Shown one piece after another: positions 6,144-15,646 of a stretch of DNA of 64,000 nucleotides. The notes under the pieces were generated by a model. It was given only the letters and a program-made list of their open reading frames with translations, did not search any database and was not told where the DNA came from. Location of the stretch: NCBI GenBank assembly GCA_964572475.1, contig CAZNEZ010000003.1, positions 1-64,000 of the forward strand. The letters run 5' to 3'. The stretch is from CAZNEZ01 sp964572475. GTDB lineage: Bacteria > Bacillota > Clostridia > Lachnospirales > Lachnospiraceae. Position numbers and translations under genes: made by a program. Each line of letters starts with the position of its first letter. The first letter of the stretch is position 1.

Positions 6144-8858
6144 TTGGAAAAAAAAGTAAAAAGAAATATAAGATTACTAAATAGCAAGGCACATAATGAA
6201 CTGCTTAGAAGAGATAAACTTATGGAGCGCATAATATTTGCCACAAGCCATGATAGTATTCAGATATTAAAAAAGCTTGATAGTTCTAGGGAAGGACTAA
6301 CGAATGAAAATGTAGGATTAAATAGGGAAAAATATGGTGACAATATTGTAAATAAGGGCAAAAAGGATTCAATATGTAAAAGACTTTGCAATGCATTTAT
6401 AAATCTATTTACAGCAATATTATTTGTACTTGCTAATGTATCTGCTTTTACAGATATTATTTTAGTAGAGCCTAAGGAAGAAAATTTTACAACAGTAATC
6501 ATTATTACAATAATGGTTATGCTCTCCGGAATACTGAGATTTGTTCAGGAAACACGTAGTGGCAATGCAGCAGAACGATTAACAGAGATGATTTGTACAA
6601 CAACATGTGTTATGAGGGATAAGCTGAAGGAGGAAATACCTCTTTCGGATGTTGTTGTGGGAGATATAATATTTCTTTCAGCCGGAGATATGATTCCTGC
6701 TGATATTCGTATTATTACTGCCAAGGATTTATTTATCAGTCAGTCAAGTTTGACAGGTGAAAGCGAACCAGTAGAAAAAACAGGCAAAGAAGTATTGGAG
6801 ACTTGTGAACTGACAGGATATTCTAATCTAACTTTTATGGGAAGCAATGTAATCAGTGGAAGTGCAAAGGGTATAGTACTTGCAACTGGAAATGATACAA
6901 TGATGGGTGGAATTGCTAAGGAATTGTCTAAAAAACCCATAAAGACCTCTTTTGAAAAAGGAGTTAATTCAGTATCATTAGTATTAATTAGATTTATGCT
7001 AATAATGGTTCCTATTGTTCTGTTTATAAATGGTTTTACAAAGGGAGACTGGTTAGGAGCTACACTTTTTGTTATTTCTGTAGCTGTGGGACTTACACCA
7101 GAGATGCTGCCAATGATAGTTACGACTTGTCTGGCTAAAGGTGCTGTATCTATGTCAAGAAAAAAAGTCATAATTAAGAACCTGAATGCAATTCAGAATC
7201 TTGGCTCAATTGACATTCTATGCACAGATAAAACAGGAACATTGACGCAGGATAAAGTAGTGCTTGAGTATCATCTGGATATAAATGGAAATGAAGATAA
7301 TCGTGTACTAAGACATGCGTTTTTAAATAGTAATTATCAGACTGGACTTAAGAACTTAATGGATATTGGAATAATTAGTCATGCAGATGAACTTGAAAAC
7401 CGATACGAATTAGAAGAAAATTATGAAAAAGTAGATGAAATTCCATTTGATTTTGAACGTAGAAGAATGAGTGTTGTGGTAGCAGACAAAACTGGAAAAA
7501 CTCAAATGGTAACTAAAGGCGCTGTAGAGGAAATGCTTAAAATATCATTATTTGTAGAGCTTGATGGTGAAGTTAAGCCAATAACAGAAGAACTAAGACA
7601 GTTAGTATTAAAAAAAGTTGAAGAGCTAAATATAAAAGGAATGCGTGTAATTGCAGTGGCTCAGAAAAATAATCCATCTCCTGTAGGAGCATTTTCAGTT
7701 TCAGATGAAATGGATATGGTTTTAATTGGTTATCTGGCATTTCTTGACCCACCTAAAGCTACTACAGCTGAAGCTATTAGAGCATTAAATAACTATGGAG
7801 TCGAAGTTAAAATATTGACAGGCGATAATGAAAAGGTTACTCGAAGTATATGCACACAGGTTGGTTTAAAGGTCAACAGAATTTCGTTAGGCTCAGATGT
7901 TGAAAAAATGAGCGATGAGGAGTTATCAGATGAAGTAGAAAAAACAACCGTATTTGCTAAACTTTCACCATTTCAAAAAGCTAAAGTTGTATCTGTTTTA
8001 AGGGAAAATGGACATTCAGTGGGATATATGGGAGATGGAATTAATGATGCAGCAGCTATGAAAGCTTCTGATGTTGGAATCTCGGTAGACACAGCTGTTG
8101 ATATAGCCAAGGAATCAGCTTCAGCAATACTACTTGAAAAGGATTTAATGGTATTAGAAAAAGGTATTATAGAAGGAAGAAAAACATATGCCAACATGAT
8201 AAAGTATATTAAAATGACTGCATCATCTAATTTTGGGAATATGTTTTCAGTACTGATTGCCAGCGCATTTCTTCCATTTTTACCAATGGCATCAATTCAC
8301 CTTATAATACTAAATTTAATATATGACATTTTGTGTACAGCAATTCCCTGGGATAATGTTGATACTGAATTTATAAAAAGACCAAAGCAGTGGAACTCAT
8401 CTACAATTAGTAGATTTATGTTTTGGATAGGACCAATAAGTTCAATATTTGATATTGCAACATATTTAGTAATGCTTTTTATTATATGTCCTGCTATGTG
8501 CGATGGACTTCAGTTTAATCAGATTACAGATGTGGCAATGTCCGTTAGATTCGTGGCTATATTTCAGGCAGGATGGTTTGTTGAATCTATGTGGAGTCAA
8601 ACGCTTGTTATTCATATGATAAGAACACAAAAAATACCATTTATACAAAGTAGAGTATCTTTAACCGTGTTGTTATTATCATTTAGTGGAATTTCAGTAC
8701 TTACATTAATTCCATATACCAGTTTTGGAAAAGCCATAGGATTAGGACCTTTTCCGGTTACATATTTTGCATGGCTTGGAGTAATAATACTAATCTATAT
8801 GATTTTGGCAACGATTGTAAAAAAGATATATGTTAATAAATACGGGGAGTTGTTATAG
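6144..8858 (+). CDS. mgtA: Magnesium-translocating P-type ATPase
   Basis: A 904-residue P-type (P3B) ATPase that imports Mg2+ across the cytoplasmic membrane. TGES (A domain), the phosphorylation motif DKTGTLT (Asp near 362), TGDN and GDGINDAAAMKASDVG are all intact. GLTPEMLPMIV in helix M4 and SSNFGNM in M5 are MgtA-specific signatures. About ten membrane helices are visible. The start is TTG at 6144, with GGAGG eight bases upstream; no in-frame ATG with a better site exists nearby. It is controlled by the upstream M-box, so it should be expressed when Mg2+ is scarce. No accessory mgtC or corA is nearby. Confidence 0.96.
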   Translation: MEKKVKRNIRLLNSKAHNELLRRDKLMERIIFATSHDSIQILKKLDSSREGLTNENVGLNREKYGDNIVNKGKKDSICKRLCNAFINLFTAILFVLANVSAFTDIILVEPKEENFTTVIIITIMVMLSGILRFVQETRSGNAAERLTEMICTTTCVMRDKLKEEIPLSDVVVGDIIFLSAGDMIPADIRIITAKDLFISQSSLTGESEPVEKTGKEVLETCELTGYSNLTFMGSNVISGSAKGIVLATGNDTMMGGIAKELSKKPIKTSFEKGVNSVSLVLIRFMLIMVPIVLFINGFTKGDWLGATLFVISVAVGLTPEMLPMIVTTCLAKGAVSMSRKKVIIKNLNAIQNLGSIDILCTDKTGTLTQDKVVLEYHLDINGNEDNRVLRHAFLNSNYQTGLKNLMDIGIISHADELENRYELEENYEKVDEIPFDFERRRMSVVVADKTGKTQMVTKGAVEEMLKISLFVELDGEVKPITEELRQLVLKKVEELNIKGMRVIAVAQKNNPSPVGAFSVSDEMDMVLIGYLAFLDPPKATTAEAIRALNNYGVEVKILTGDNEKVTRSICTQVGLKVNRISLGSDVEKMSDEELSDEVEKTTVFAKLSPFQKAKVVSVLRENGHSVGYMGDGINDAAAMKASDVGISVDTAVDIAKESASAILLEKDLMVLEKGIIEGRKTYANMIKYIKMTASSNFGNMFSVLIASAFLPFLPMASIHLIILNLIYDILCTAIPWDNVDTEFIKRPKQWNSSTISRFMFWIGPISSIFDIATYLVMLFIICPAMCDGLQFNQITDVAMSVRFVAIFQAGWFVESMWSQTLVIHMIRTQKIPFIQSRVSLTVLLLSFSGISVLTLIPYTSFGKAIGLGPFPVTYFAWLGVIILIYMILATIVKKIYVNKYGELL

Positions 8859-8959
8859 ATTCTATCTATATCAAGCTATATTTTTTGCGTATTATACAGA
8901 AATAAAATCAAATGTTATAGTATTTAATCATATATAAACACTATGAAATGGAGGCAGAT

Positions 8960-10006
8960 ATGATTGAACTTATAAATGTTAACAAGACTTTTATTACTAA
9001 AAATATAACAGTATATGCTGCAAATGACGTAAATCTTAAGATAGAAGATGGGGAAGTATTTGGAATAATAGGATATAGTGGAGCTGGAAAAAGTACATTG
9101 GTTAGATGCATTAACCTTTTGGAAAGGCCAGATTCAGGCAGGGTATTTATTGACGATGTTGAACTTACAAGCCTTAAACCATCAAATCTTAGAAAAGAAA
9201 GAAAAAATATCGGAATGATATTTCAGCATTTTAATCTATTCTCAGCAAGAACAGTTTATCAGAATATCGCATATTCTCTTAGACATAGTGGATTAAGCAG
9301 AGAGCAGAAAAAAGAAAAAGTTAATGAACTGCTTAAATTAGTGGAGCTGGAAGAGAAAGCTGATAATTATCCTTCTAATCTTAGTGGTGGTCAAAAGCAA
9401 AGGGTTGCAATTGCAAGGGCACTTGCAAGTAATCCTAAGGTTTTGCTCTGTGACGAGGCTACAAGTGCATTAGATCCACAAACAACGCATTCAATATTAC
9501 AATTACTAAAAAAATTGAACAGGGAATTTGGAATTACAATAGTATTGATAACGCATGAAATGCAGGTTATTAAAGAAATATGTGACAGGGTAGCAGTAAT
9601 GGAGAATGGTAGTGTAGTAGAGACAGGTGATGTATTTAAAGTATTTGCATCTCCAGAAGAACGGATTACAAAAGACTTTATAGATACTACATCTAATCTT
9701 TCAAAAATATATCAATTAATTGATGAAAATGCCGAGATAACTAAACTTAATAGCGGACAGTGTATTGTTAAATTCAAATATCTTGTAAGAAGTGCTTCAG
9801 AAGCATTAATATCAACGATTTCCAGAGAATATAAAGTGGATGCAAATATTATTTTTGGAAATATTGAGTTAATAGGGGCTGAACCACTGGGTGGCTTAGT
9901 AGCGATATTAAGTGGAAAACCAGAGGACATAGAGTCGGCACTTAGCTATTTAAAGGACAAAAATGTAGGGGTGGAGGTGATTTTAGATGCAAGAATTATT
10001 AAATAA
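8960..10006 (+). CDS. metN: Methionine ABC transporter, ATP-binding protein
   Basis: A 348-residue ABC ATPase. Walker A GYSGAGKST is at residues 38-46, followed by a Q-loop (FQHFNLF), signature LSGGQ, Walker B (VLLCDEATSALD) and H-loop (THEM). A C-terminal extension of about 100 residues is the NIL/ACT-like domain that senses methionine in MetN. The start is the ATG at 8960, because GGAGG lies directly before it; the upstream ATG at 8948 overlaps that site. It overlaps metI by 20 bases, so the two are translationally coupled. No MetQ lipoprotein gene and no SAM or T-box leader is seen here, so the substrate protein must be encoded elsewhere. Confidence 0.92.
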   Translation: MIELINVNKTFITKNITVYAANDVNLKIEDGEVFGIIGYSGAGKSTLVRCINLLERPDSGRVFIDDVELTSLKPSNLRKERKNIGMIFQHFNLFSARTVYQNIAYSLRHSGLSREQKKEKVNELLKLVELEEKADNYPSNLSGGQKQRVAIARALASNPKVLLCDEATSALDPQTTHSILQLLKKLNREFGITIVLITHEMQVIKEICDRVAVMENGSVVETGDVFKVFASPEERITKDFIDTTSNLSKIYQLIDENAEITKLNSGQCIVKFKYLVRSASEALISTISREYKVDANIIFGNIELIGAEPLGGLVAILSGKPEDIESALSYLKDKNVGVEVILDARIIK

Positions 10007-10667
10007 ATTGTTTCCAAACGTGATTGCGAAACTTCCAGATTTTCTTGAAAGCATTAATCAGACTATAGAAATGGTTATAAAATCGGGAGTTATTGCAATT
10101 ATTATAGGAGGAATCTTAGGTATTGTATTAGTCGTAACTAGAAAAAACGGTATTTTTCAAAATACGATTGTCTTTCAAGTTGCAGATAAAATAATTAATC
10201 TGTTTAGAGCCATACCATTTATAATTCTATTGACCTTTGTAATGCCATTATCAAGGAGTATTATGGGTACAGCGATTGGTGTTGAGGGTGCAATTGTTCC
10301 GCTTATATTTGGAACAGTTCCATTTTTTGCAAGACAGATAGAAAGCGCATTATCGGAAGTTTCACCTGGACTTATTGAGGCCGCAGAATCAATGGGCAAC
10401 AGTAAAATAGATATTATTATAAATGTATATATTAGAGAGAGTATTCCGCAGATAGCAAGAGCAATTTCAATTACTCTTATAAGTCTTATTGGACTAACAG
10501 CAATGGCTGGGGCTGTAGGTGCAGGAGGACTTGGAGACTTTGCAGTCAGATATGGACATGACAGGAATATGACAGATGTTACTTATGCTACAATAATTGT
10601 ATTGCTGATAATCGTAAGTATTATTCAAATAATTACTAATATTATTGCTAGAAAAAATACTCATTAA
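9987..10667 (+). CDS. metI: Methionine ABC transporter, permease protein
   Basis: A 226-residue integral membrane protein with five likely helices and the MetI pattern. It has RAIPFIILLTFVMP, the EAAESMG coupling-helix motif that contacts MetN, and MAGAVGAGGLGDFAVRYG. It would form the MetN2I2 importer for methionine. The start overlaps the end of metN by 20 bases and is preceded by GGTGGAGGTGA inside metN. The transcript probably ends before the promoter at 10719; no strong terminator hairpin was identified. Confidence 0.92.
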   Translation: MQELLNKLFPNVIAKLPDFLESINQTIEMVIKSGVIAIIIGGILGIVLVVTRKNGIFQNTIVFQVADKIINLFRAIPFIILLTFVMPLSRSIMGTAIGVEGAIVPLIFGTVPFFARQIESALSEVSPGLIEAAESMGNSKIDIIINVYIRESIPQIARAISITLISLIGLTAMAGAVGAGGLGDFAVRYGHDRNMTDVTYATIIVLLIIVSIIQIITNIIARKNTH

Positions 10668-10718
10668 TTAAAGAACTGTAAATATTAGAACTGTAAAATT
10701 ATTAGTTACATTATTCTA

Positions 10719-10747
10719 TTGAACCATTAATATTACTATGATAAAAT
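10719..10747 (+). promoter_or_regulatory. Promoter upstream of the GH43 gene
   Basis: TTGAAC (10719-10724), a 17-base spacer and TAAAAT (10742-10747). A leader of about 130 bases with two stem-loops follows before the GH43 start at 10888. Confidence 0.5.
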
Positions 10748-10828
10748 CATTCTATGATTGATTTCATTGATACGCCTTGCAGGAGAAAAGGCGAGAATCT
10801 ATTGTTGTTTAGTAAAGATTTGTGCCTG

Positions 10829-10872
10829 TGCGTTGCTTGACACAAAGTCAGTTATTGGTAAAAGGCAACGCA
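10829..10872 (+). other. Stem-loop next to the GH43 ribosome binding site
   Basis: TGCGTTGC (10829-10836) pairs perfectly with GCAACGCA (10865-10872), enclosing a 28-base loop that includes TTGACACAAAGTCA. A smaller CGCCTT/AAGGCG hairpin precedes it at about 10773-10792. No T-run follows, so it is not a terminator. Its position six bases before GAGGA suggests a translational or operator role. Confidence 0.4.
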
Positions 10873-10887
10873 GAAATGAGGAATAAT

Positions 10888-12390
10888 ATGAGTAAAGCAA
10901 TAATAAAAAATCCTATATTTTTCAGCGATGTTCCTGATGTGGATGTTCTTAGAGTAGAAGATGCTTATTATATGGTTAGTACAACGATGCATGTAATGCC
11001 GGGCTGCCCTATTATGAAGTCAACAGACCTGGCCAATTGGAAGATTCAGTCATACATATATGATAGAATTGAAGATAACGAAGCATATGAACTTAAAGAC
11101 GGTAAGAATGTATATGGAAGAGGTCAGTGGGCAACAAGTCTTAGATATAACAATGGTACATATTATGCATGTTTTGTATGCAATGATATGAATAAGACAT
11201 ATATTTATTATACAGACGATATAGAGAGTGGAAGATGGGACAGACATGTTCTTGATGGAATTTATCATGATCCATCATTACTTTTTGAAGATGGACGACT
11301 ATTTATCTTCTATAACTGTGGAGATGTAAGGATTACAGAACTTAAGCCAGATGCTTCAGGAGTCCTTGAAGGTGGAATTGACCAACCACTTTTTTCAACC
11401 CCTAGGGAGAATATAGGACTTAGGTGTGAAGGATGCCATGCATATAAGATTAACGGATATTACTATCTTATCTTTATAGAATGGCCAACAGATGGCAATG
11501 AAAGAAGAAGAGAAATTTGTTATAGATCAAAAGAATTACTAGGACCATACGAGCGCAAAATAGTAATGGATGATGACCTTGGATATCATAATAAAGGTGT
11601 GGCACAAGGGGCAATCTTTGATACACCTGATGGACAGTGGTTTTCAATGTTATTTCAAGATCACGATGCTGTTGGTCGTATTCCATGTATACTTCCAGTA
11701 ACATGGGAGAATGATTGGCCAGTATTTGGCATAGATGGTAAGATACCTGCAGAATTTGAAAGTCCATTTGAGGAATCTGAAAGATACCCAATGGTTATAA
11801 GTGATGATTTTAATCACACGGAGAACAAGTTAGCACTTAATTGGCAGTGGAATCATAATCCAGATAATGATAATTGGTCATTTATACAAAGACCTGGGTA
11901 CCTTAGACTTACAACAGCGCAGCTTGCAAATAGTGTCTTGGATGCTAGAAATACGTTAACTCAGAGAACAGAGGGACCAAAGTCTAGCTATAGTACACAT
12001 ATTGAGACTATGGGAATGAAATCAGGAGATAATGCAGGATTAGTGGCTCTACAGAGTAATTTTGGAACAGTAGGAATCAGAATCAATAATGACAACAGCA
12101 GGTCAGTTATTATGATGATGAAAGATAAGGATGGCAATCAGGAAGTTAAAGAAGAAATTAAAATTAATAGTAAAGACATCTATGTTAGAATTGATTTTGA
12201 TTATGAAGACAGTCGTGATATTGCTGACTTTTATTATTCATTAGATGGTAATGATTGGAAGAAGATAGGTCAGGAGCTTAAGATGCTTTATACCCTTGAT
12301 CATTTTATGGGCTATAGAATTGGAGTATTCAATTATGCCAGCAAGATGCTGGGAGGTTTTGCAGACTTCGAGTATTTCAAGGTATTATAG
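10888..12390 (+). CDS. Glycoside hydrolase family 43 protein (beta-xylosidase / alpha-L-arabinofuranosidase type)
   Basis: A 500-residue protein. Residues ~8-310 form the five-blade propeller of GH43: NPIFFSDVPDVDVLRV carries the catalytic base Asp, IYHDPSLLFEDG the second Asp, and RCEGCHAYKINGYYYL the acid Glu. The remaining ~180 residues are the C-terminal beta-sandwich typical of larger GH43 enzymes. There is no signal peptide, so it should act on imported oligosaccharides in the cytoplasm. The start is the ATG at 10888 after GAGGA; the in-frame ATG at 10822 has no binding site. Substrate (xylo-, arabino- or galacto-oligosaccharides) is not determined by sequence reading. The rhamnose genes downstream favour a pectin side-chain role, which is inference. 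Confidence 0.85.
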   Translation: MSKAIIKNPIFFSDVPDVDVLRVEDAYYMVSTTMHVMPGCPIMKSTDLANWKIQSYIYDRIEDNEAYELKDGKNVYGRGQWATSLRYNNGTYYACFVCNDMNKTYIYYTDDIESGRWDRHVLDGIYHDPSLLFEDGRLFIFYNCGDVRITELKPDASGVLEGGIDQPLFSTPRENIGLRCEGCHAYKINGYYYLIFIEWPTDGNERRREICYRSKELLGPYERKIVMDDDLGYHNKGVAQGAIFDTPDGQWFSMLFQDHDAVGRIPCILPVTWENDWPVFGIDGKIPAEFESPFEESERYPMVISDDFNHTENKLALNWQWNHNPDNDNWSFIQRPGYLRLTTAQLANSVLDARNTLTQRTEGPKSSYSTHIETMGMKSGDNAGLVALQSNFGTVGIRINNDNSRSVIMMMKDKDGNQEVKEEIKINSKDIYVRIDFDYEDSRDIADFYYSLDGNDWKKIGQELKMLYTLDHFMGYRIGVFNYASKMLGGFADFEYFKVL

Positions 12391-12434
12391 TAATACAATA
12401 CTTATAAGCGTATATGAAAGTGAATGGTGAAGAT

Positions 12435-13256
12435 ATGATAAAGTACAAAGAAGCGGTGTTTCACAGACAAAAAGATGGTAGCGTATTAGTGGGTAATTAT
12501 GCAAGAGGAACATTTAATTTTGTGCCGGCCAAGAAGAGTAAGGAAGAAAAGGAAAAAGCTGATGATATAATGGAAAGCATAGCAATCCTTATCAAATCTT
12601 TTAAGATAAAGACTTACAGTGAGAAGTCAGATTTTGGACTATTTAGACGTGCTATAATTAAACAGGCATCTAATAGTGGTCAGATTATGGTAATACTTAT
12701 AACTGCATCACCTATATTTCCATCTAAAAACAATTTTGTTAAGGCATTATTAAAGCTGCAACCAGAGATTACAACAATAGTACAGAACATAAATGAAAAG
12801 CACGGAATTATGGGACTTGGAGATAGAGAACAGGTATTATATGGCAAGGGTTTCATAGAAGATGAGATGAGTACAAGAAACTACAGAATATATCCTAAGT
12901 CAGTCCGTATTAGTGAAGATTATCAGATTCCAACAGGACTTAAAGGGGAAGAAGTTGTAGTTGATGCATTTTGTGGAAATGGAATGTTTGGTATCTGCTT
13001 AGCTGATAAAGTTAAGGAGGTAATTGGAGTAGATTATAACAGACAGAATATCAGAGAGGCCAATACTAATGCTAAGATAAATGATATTAAAAATATAACA
13101 TTTTACAGTAATGAAGTAGGCATATTCTTTGAAGGACTTATAAAACAGAGAAAGAATATAGACATTTTATATCTTCATCAGCAGAAGAGGGAATGGGATA
13201 AAGAATTTATGGATATTGTAAAAAGGCTTGCGCCAAAGAAGATAGTTTATCTCTAA
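12435..13256 (+). CDS. Truncated RlmD/RumA-like rRNA methyltransferase homologue lacking catalytic residues
   Basis: A 273-residue protein related to 23S rRNA (uracil-5-)-methyltransferases. The NINEKHGIMGLGDREQVLYG stretch and the SAM-binding VVDAFCGNGMFGICLAD segment, with VIGVDYNRQNIREAN, are recognisable. It lacks the N-terminal TRAM domain and the four iron-sulfur cysteines. The DPPR motif is replaced by YLHQQKR. The protein stops at KKIVYL, exactly where the family's catalytic SCNP cysteine would follow, and the bases after the stop do not resume the family sequence. The start at 12435 is preceded by GGTGAAG; an ATG at 12414 is an alternative. It is probably not an active m5U enzyme: either a decayed paralogue or a repurposed SAM or RNA binder. 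Confidence 0.7.
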   Translation: MIKYKEAVFHRQKDGSVLVGNYARGTFNFVPAKKSKEEKEKADDIMESIAILIKSFKIKTYSEKSDFGLFRRAIIKQASNSGQIMVILITASPIFPSKNNFVKALLKLQPEITTIVQNINEKHGIMGLGDREQVLYGKGFIEDEMSTRNYRIYPKSVRISEDYQIPTGLKGEEVVVDAFCGNGMFGICLADKVKEVIGVDYNRQNIREANTNAKINDIKNITFYSNEVGIFFEGLIKQRKNIDILYLHQQKREWDKEFMDIVKRLAPKKIVYL

Positions 13257-13363
13257 AAATATAGTAAATTATAAGATTTCGTGATAAACTAAATATAACC
13301 AGAAGGTATTGGAGATATGGCACTGGCAACGCTTATTGTACAAGGGAAGAATGGAGAACAATT

Positions 13364-15274
13364 ATGTCAAAAGAACAGGAAAAGTATCTTAGATTACTAT
13401 CAGAAAAATATCCATCAACACAGTCTGTTTGTAGAGAGATAGTTAATTTGAATGCAATTTTGAATCTTCCTAAAGGAACAGAACATTTTATGAGCGATAT
13501 TCATGGAGAATATGAGGCTTTTTGTCATATACTTAACAATTGCTCGGGAGTTGTAAAAGAAAAGGTAGATAGATTATTTGGAGATAACTTAAGTGCAATG
13601 GAGCGTCAGGAGATTTGTACACTTATATATTATCCAAGAGAAAAGCTTAATCTTATTAAAAGTGAAGAGAATAATGAGGAAGCACATAGCTTAGATGAAT
13701 GGTATAGAATTATGCTCAATTATCTAATTGAAGTAGCTAAAATATTATCATCTAAGTATACACGTTCTAAAGTTAGAAAGGCATTGCCACATGATTTTGG
13801 GTATATTATAGATGAACTTTTACACGCTCAGCCGGATGAGGATGACAACCAGGTTTTATATCACAAGAAGATTATTGATACTATAATTAGAATTGAAAAT
13901 GCAGAAGAGTTCATAGTTGCATTGTCAAATCTAATTAAGAGGTTAGCTGTAGACCATCTTCACATTGTCGGAGATATTTTTGATAGAGGGGCATGTGCAG
14001 ATAAAATACTTGATTTATTGAGCAAACATCATTCGTTAGATATAGAGTGGGGTAATCATGATATTTTATGGATGGGTGCAGCAGCAGGAAGTGAAGAATG
14101 TGTTGCAACTGTCGTACATAATAATATAAAGTACCATAGCGTGGAGATTTTAGAAAGTGGCTATGGAATAAGTCTTAGAACTCTTACTCTTTTTGCAGAG
14201 AAAACATACCATAATCTAGATGCTATGGAAGCAGCACTTAAGGCTATAACAGTAATACTATTTAAACTTGAAGGGAACCTAATTAGCAGACATCCAGAAT
14301 ATGAGATGGAAGATAGAAGATTACTTCATAAGATTAATTATGATAATAAAACAATAGAGATAGATGGACATACATATTCAATGAATGACGTTGATTTTCC
14401 AACTGTTAGTAAAGATAATCCATATCAGTTGACGCAAGAAGAGCAGGGCATTATAGATGAACTTAAGAATGCATTTGTGAATAGTAAAAGACTAAACAGC
14501 CATGTTGAATTCTTATATTCAAAAGGAGGTATGTATAGAGTATACAATGGGAATTTGTTGTATCATGGATGCGTGCCTTTGGATATGGATGGCAATTTTG
14601 ATGGCGTTAATATTAGTGGTAATATATACAAGGGAAAGCATTACTTTGATTATGCAGACAAGCTGGCGAGAAAAGTCTATTTTAAAGATAAATCACAGCA
14701 TGATTTAGATTTTATGTGGTATCTGTGGTGTGGGAAAAAGTCTCCACTATCAGGTAGAAATATTAAAACATTTGAGAGAGCCTTTGTATCAGATAAAGCA
14801 GCATGGGAAGAAGAAGTTAACCACTATTATACATATTATCAAAGTGAGATTACCTGCAATATGATACTTAGGGAGTTTGGACTTTATTCTAATATTTCTC
14901 ATATAATAAATGGACATACCCCAGTTAAGGTTGATAAGGGTGAACAGCCTATAAGAGCAAATGGTAAACTAATAGTTATAGATGGTGGATTCTGTGAGAG
15001 CTACCATAAGACTACTGGAATAGCAGGGTATACGCTTATCTACAATTCACATGGAATCAGGATTAAGGCACATCAGCCTTTTGAGAGTGTATACAAAGCA
15101 CTTAGAGAGAATAAAGATATAGAATCAAGCTCAGAAACAGTAGAGACTGAAACACATAGAATGTTAGTTGAGCATACAGATATTGGGCAAAAGATATCAC
15201 AGGAGATAGAAGATTTACAGTTATTACTTGATGCATATAGAAATGGAACTCTTGAAGTAAAAGATAATCTGTAG
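13364..15274 (+). CDS. fbp: Fructose-1,6-bisphosphatase, class III
   Basis: A 636-residue protein, close to the size of Bacillus Fbp (class III). Metallophosphatase motifs are intact: SDIHGEYEAF near residue 45, GDIFDRG near 205, WGNHDILWMG near 228, and later NGHTPV and DGGFCESYH. It hydrolyses fructose-1,6-bisphosphate to fructose-6-phosphate, the gluconeogenic step, in the cytoplasm. It ends 16 bases before rhaM and is therefore probably in the same transcript as rhaMBAD. That makes sense because rhamnose breakdown yields DHAP, which must go through this enzyme to make hexose phosphate. The start ATG has only a GGAGA-like site upstream. Confidence 0.95.
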   Translation: MSKEQEKYLRLLSEKYPSTQSVCREIVNLNAILNLPKGTEHFMSDIHGEYEAFCHILNNCSGVVKEKVDRLFGDNLSAMERQEICTLIYYPREKLNLIKSEENNEEAHSLDEWYRIMLNYLIEVAKILSSKYTRSKVRKALPHDFGYIIDELLHAQPDEDDNQVLYHKKIIDTIIRIENAEEFIVALSNLIKRLAVDHLHIVGDIFDRGACADKILDLLSKHHSLDIEWGNHDILWMGAAAGSEECVATVVHNNIKYHSVEILESGYGISLRTLTLFAEKTYHNLDAMEAALKAITVILFKLEGNLISRHPEYEMEDRRLLHKINYDNKTIEIDGHTYSMNDVDFPTVSKDNPYQLTQEEQGIIDELKNAFVNSKRLNSHVEFLYSKGGMYRVYNGNLLYHGCVPLDMDGNFDGVNISGNIYKGKHYFDYADKLARKVYFKDKSQHDLDFMWYLWCGKKSPLSGRNIKTFERAFVSDKAAWEEEVNHYYTYYQSEITCNMILREFGLYSNISHIINGHTPVKVDKGEQPIRANGKLIVIDGGFCESYHKTTGIAGYTLIYNSHGIRIKAHQPFESVYKALRENKDIESSSETVETETHRMLVEHTDIGQKISQEIEDLQLLLDAYRNGTLEVKDNL

Positions 15275-15290
15275 AATGGAGAAGAAGTAT

Positions 15291-15611
15291 ATGGCAAAGA
15301 CAATTAGTGGATTCAAGATGAAACTACATCCTGGACAGGCAGAAGAATATGCCAGAAGACATAATGCATTATGGCTAGAGATGAAAGAAATGATACATGA
15401 GTATGGGGGAAGCAATTATTCCATATTTTTAGATGAGGAAACTAATATTTTATTTGGATATATTGAATTAGAAGACACAGAAAAATGGAAAAAAAGTGCA
15501 GATACAGATGTTTGCAGAAGATGGTGGGATTATATGGCTGATATTATGGATACATATGAGGATAACAGCCCAGTTTCAATTGATTTGATTCCAGTATTTC
15601 ATCTTGAGTAG
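15291..15611 (+). CDS. rhaM: L-rhamnose mutarotase
   Basis: A 106-residue protein matching the RhaM/RhaU family. It has GFKMKLHPGQAEEYARRHNALW with the catalytic His in RRHNALW, GGSNYSIFLDEET, a WW pair in CRRWWDYMADIM, and a PVFHLE C-terminus. It interconverts alpha and beta anomers of L-rhamnose, speeding entry into the pathway. The start is the ATG at 15291, since GGAGAAGAAG precedes it; the ATG at 15276 overlaps that site. It is first in the rhaMBAD run. Confidence 0.93.
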   Translation: MAKTISGFKMKLHPGQAEEYARRHNALWLEMKEMIHEYGGSNYSIFLDEETNILFGYIELEDTEKWKKSADTDVCRRWWDYMADIMDTYEDNSPVSIDLIPVFHLE

Positions 15612-15646
15612 ATAGCTACTCCTAGAATAATGTAATGGAGGCAAAC

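Noticed and set aside
6740..7171. 143-residue minus-strand frame inside mgtA
   Set aside because: Antisense of a membrane-helix region, with no binding site. The mgtA frame is unambiguous.
8859..8959. SAM riboswitch or T-box upstream of metNI
   Set aside because: The gap is only ~100 bases, AT-rich, and has neither the S-box core nor a T-box sequence.
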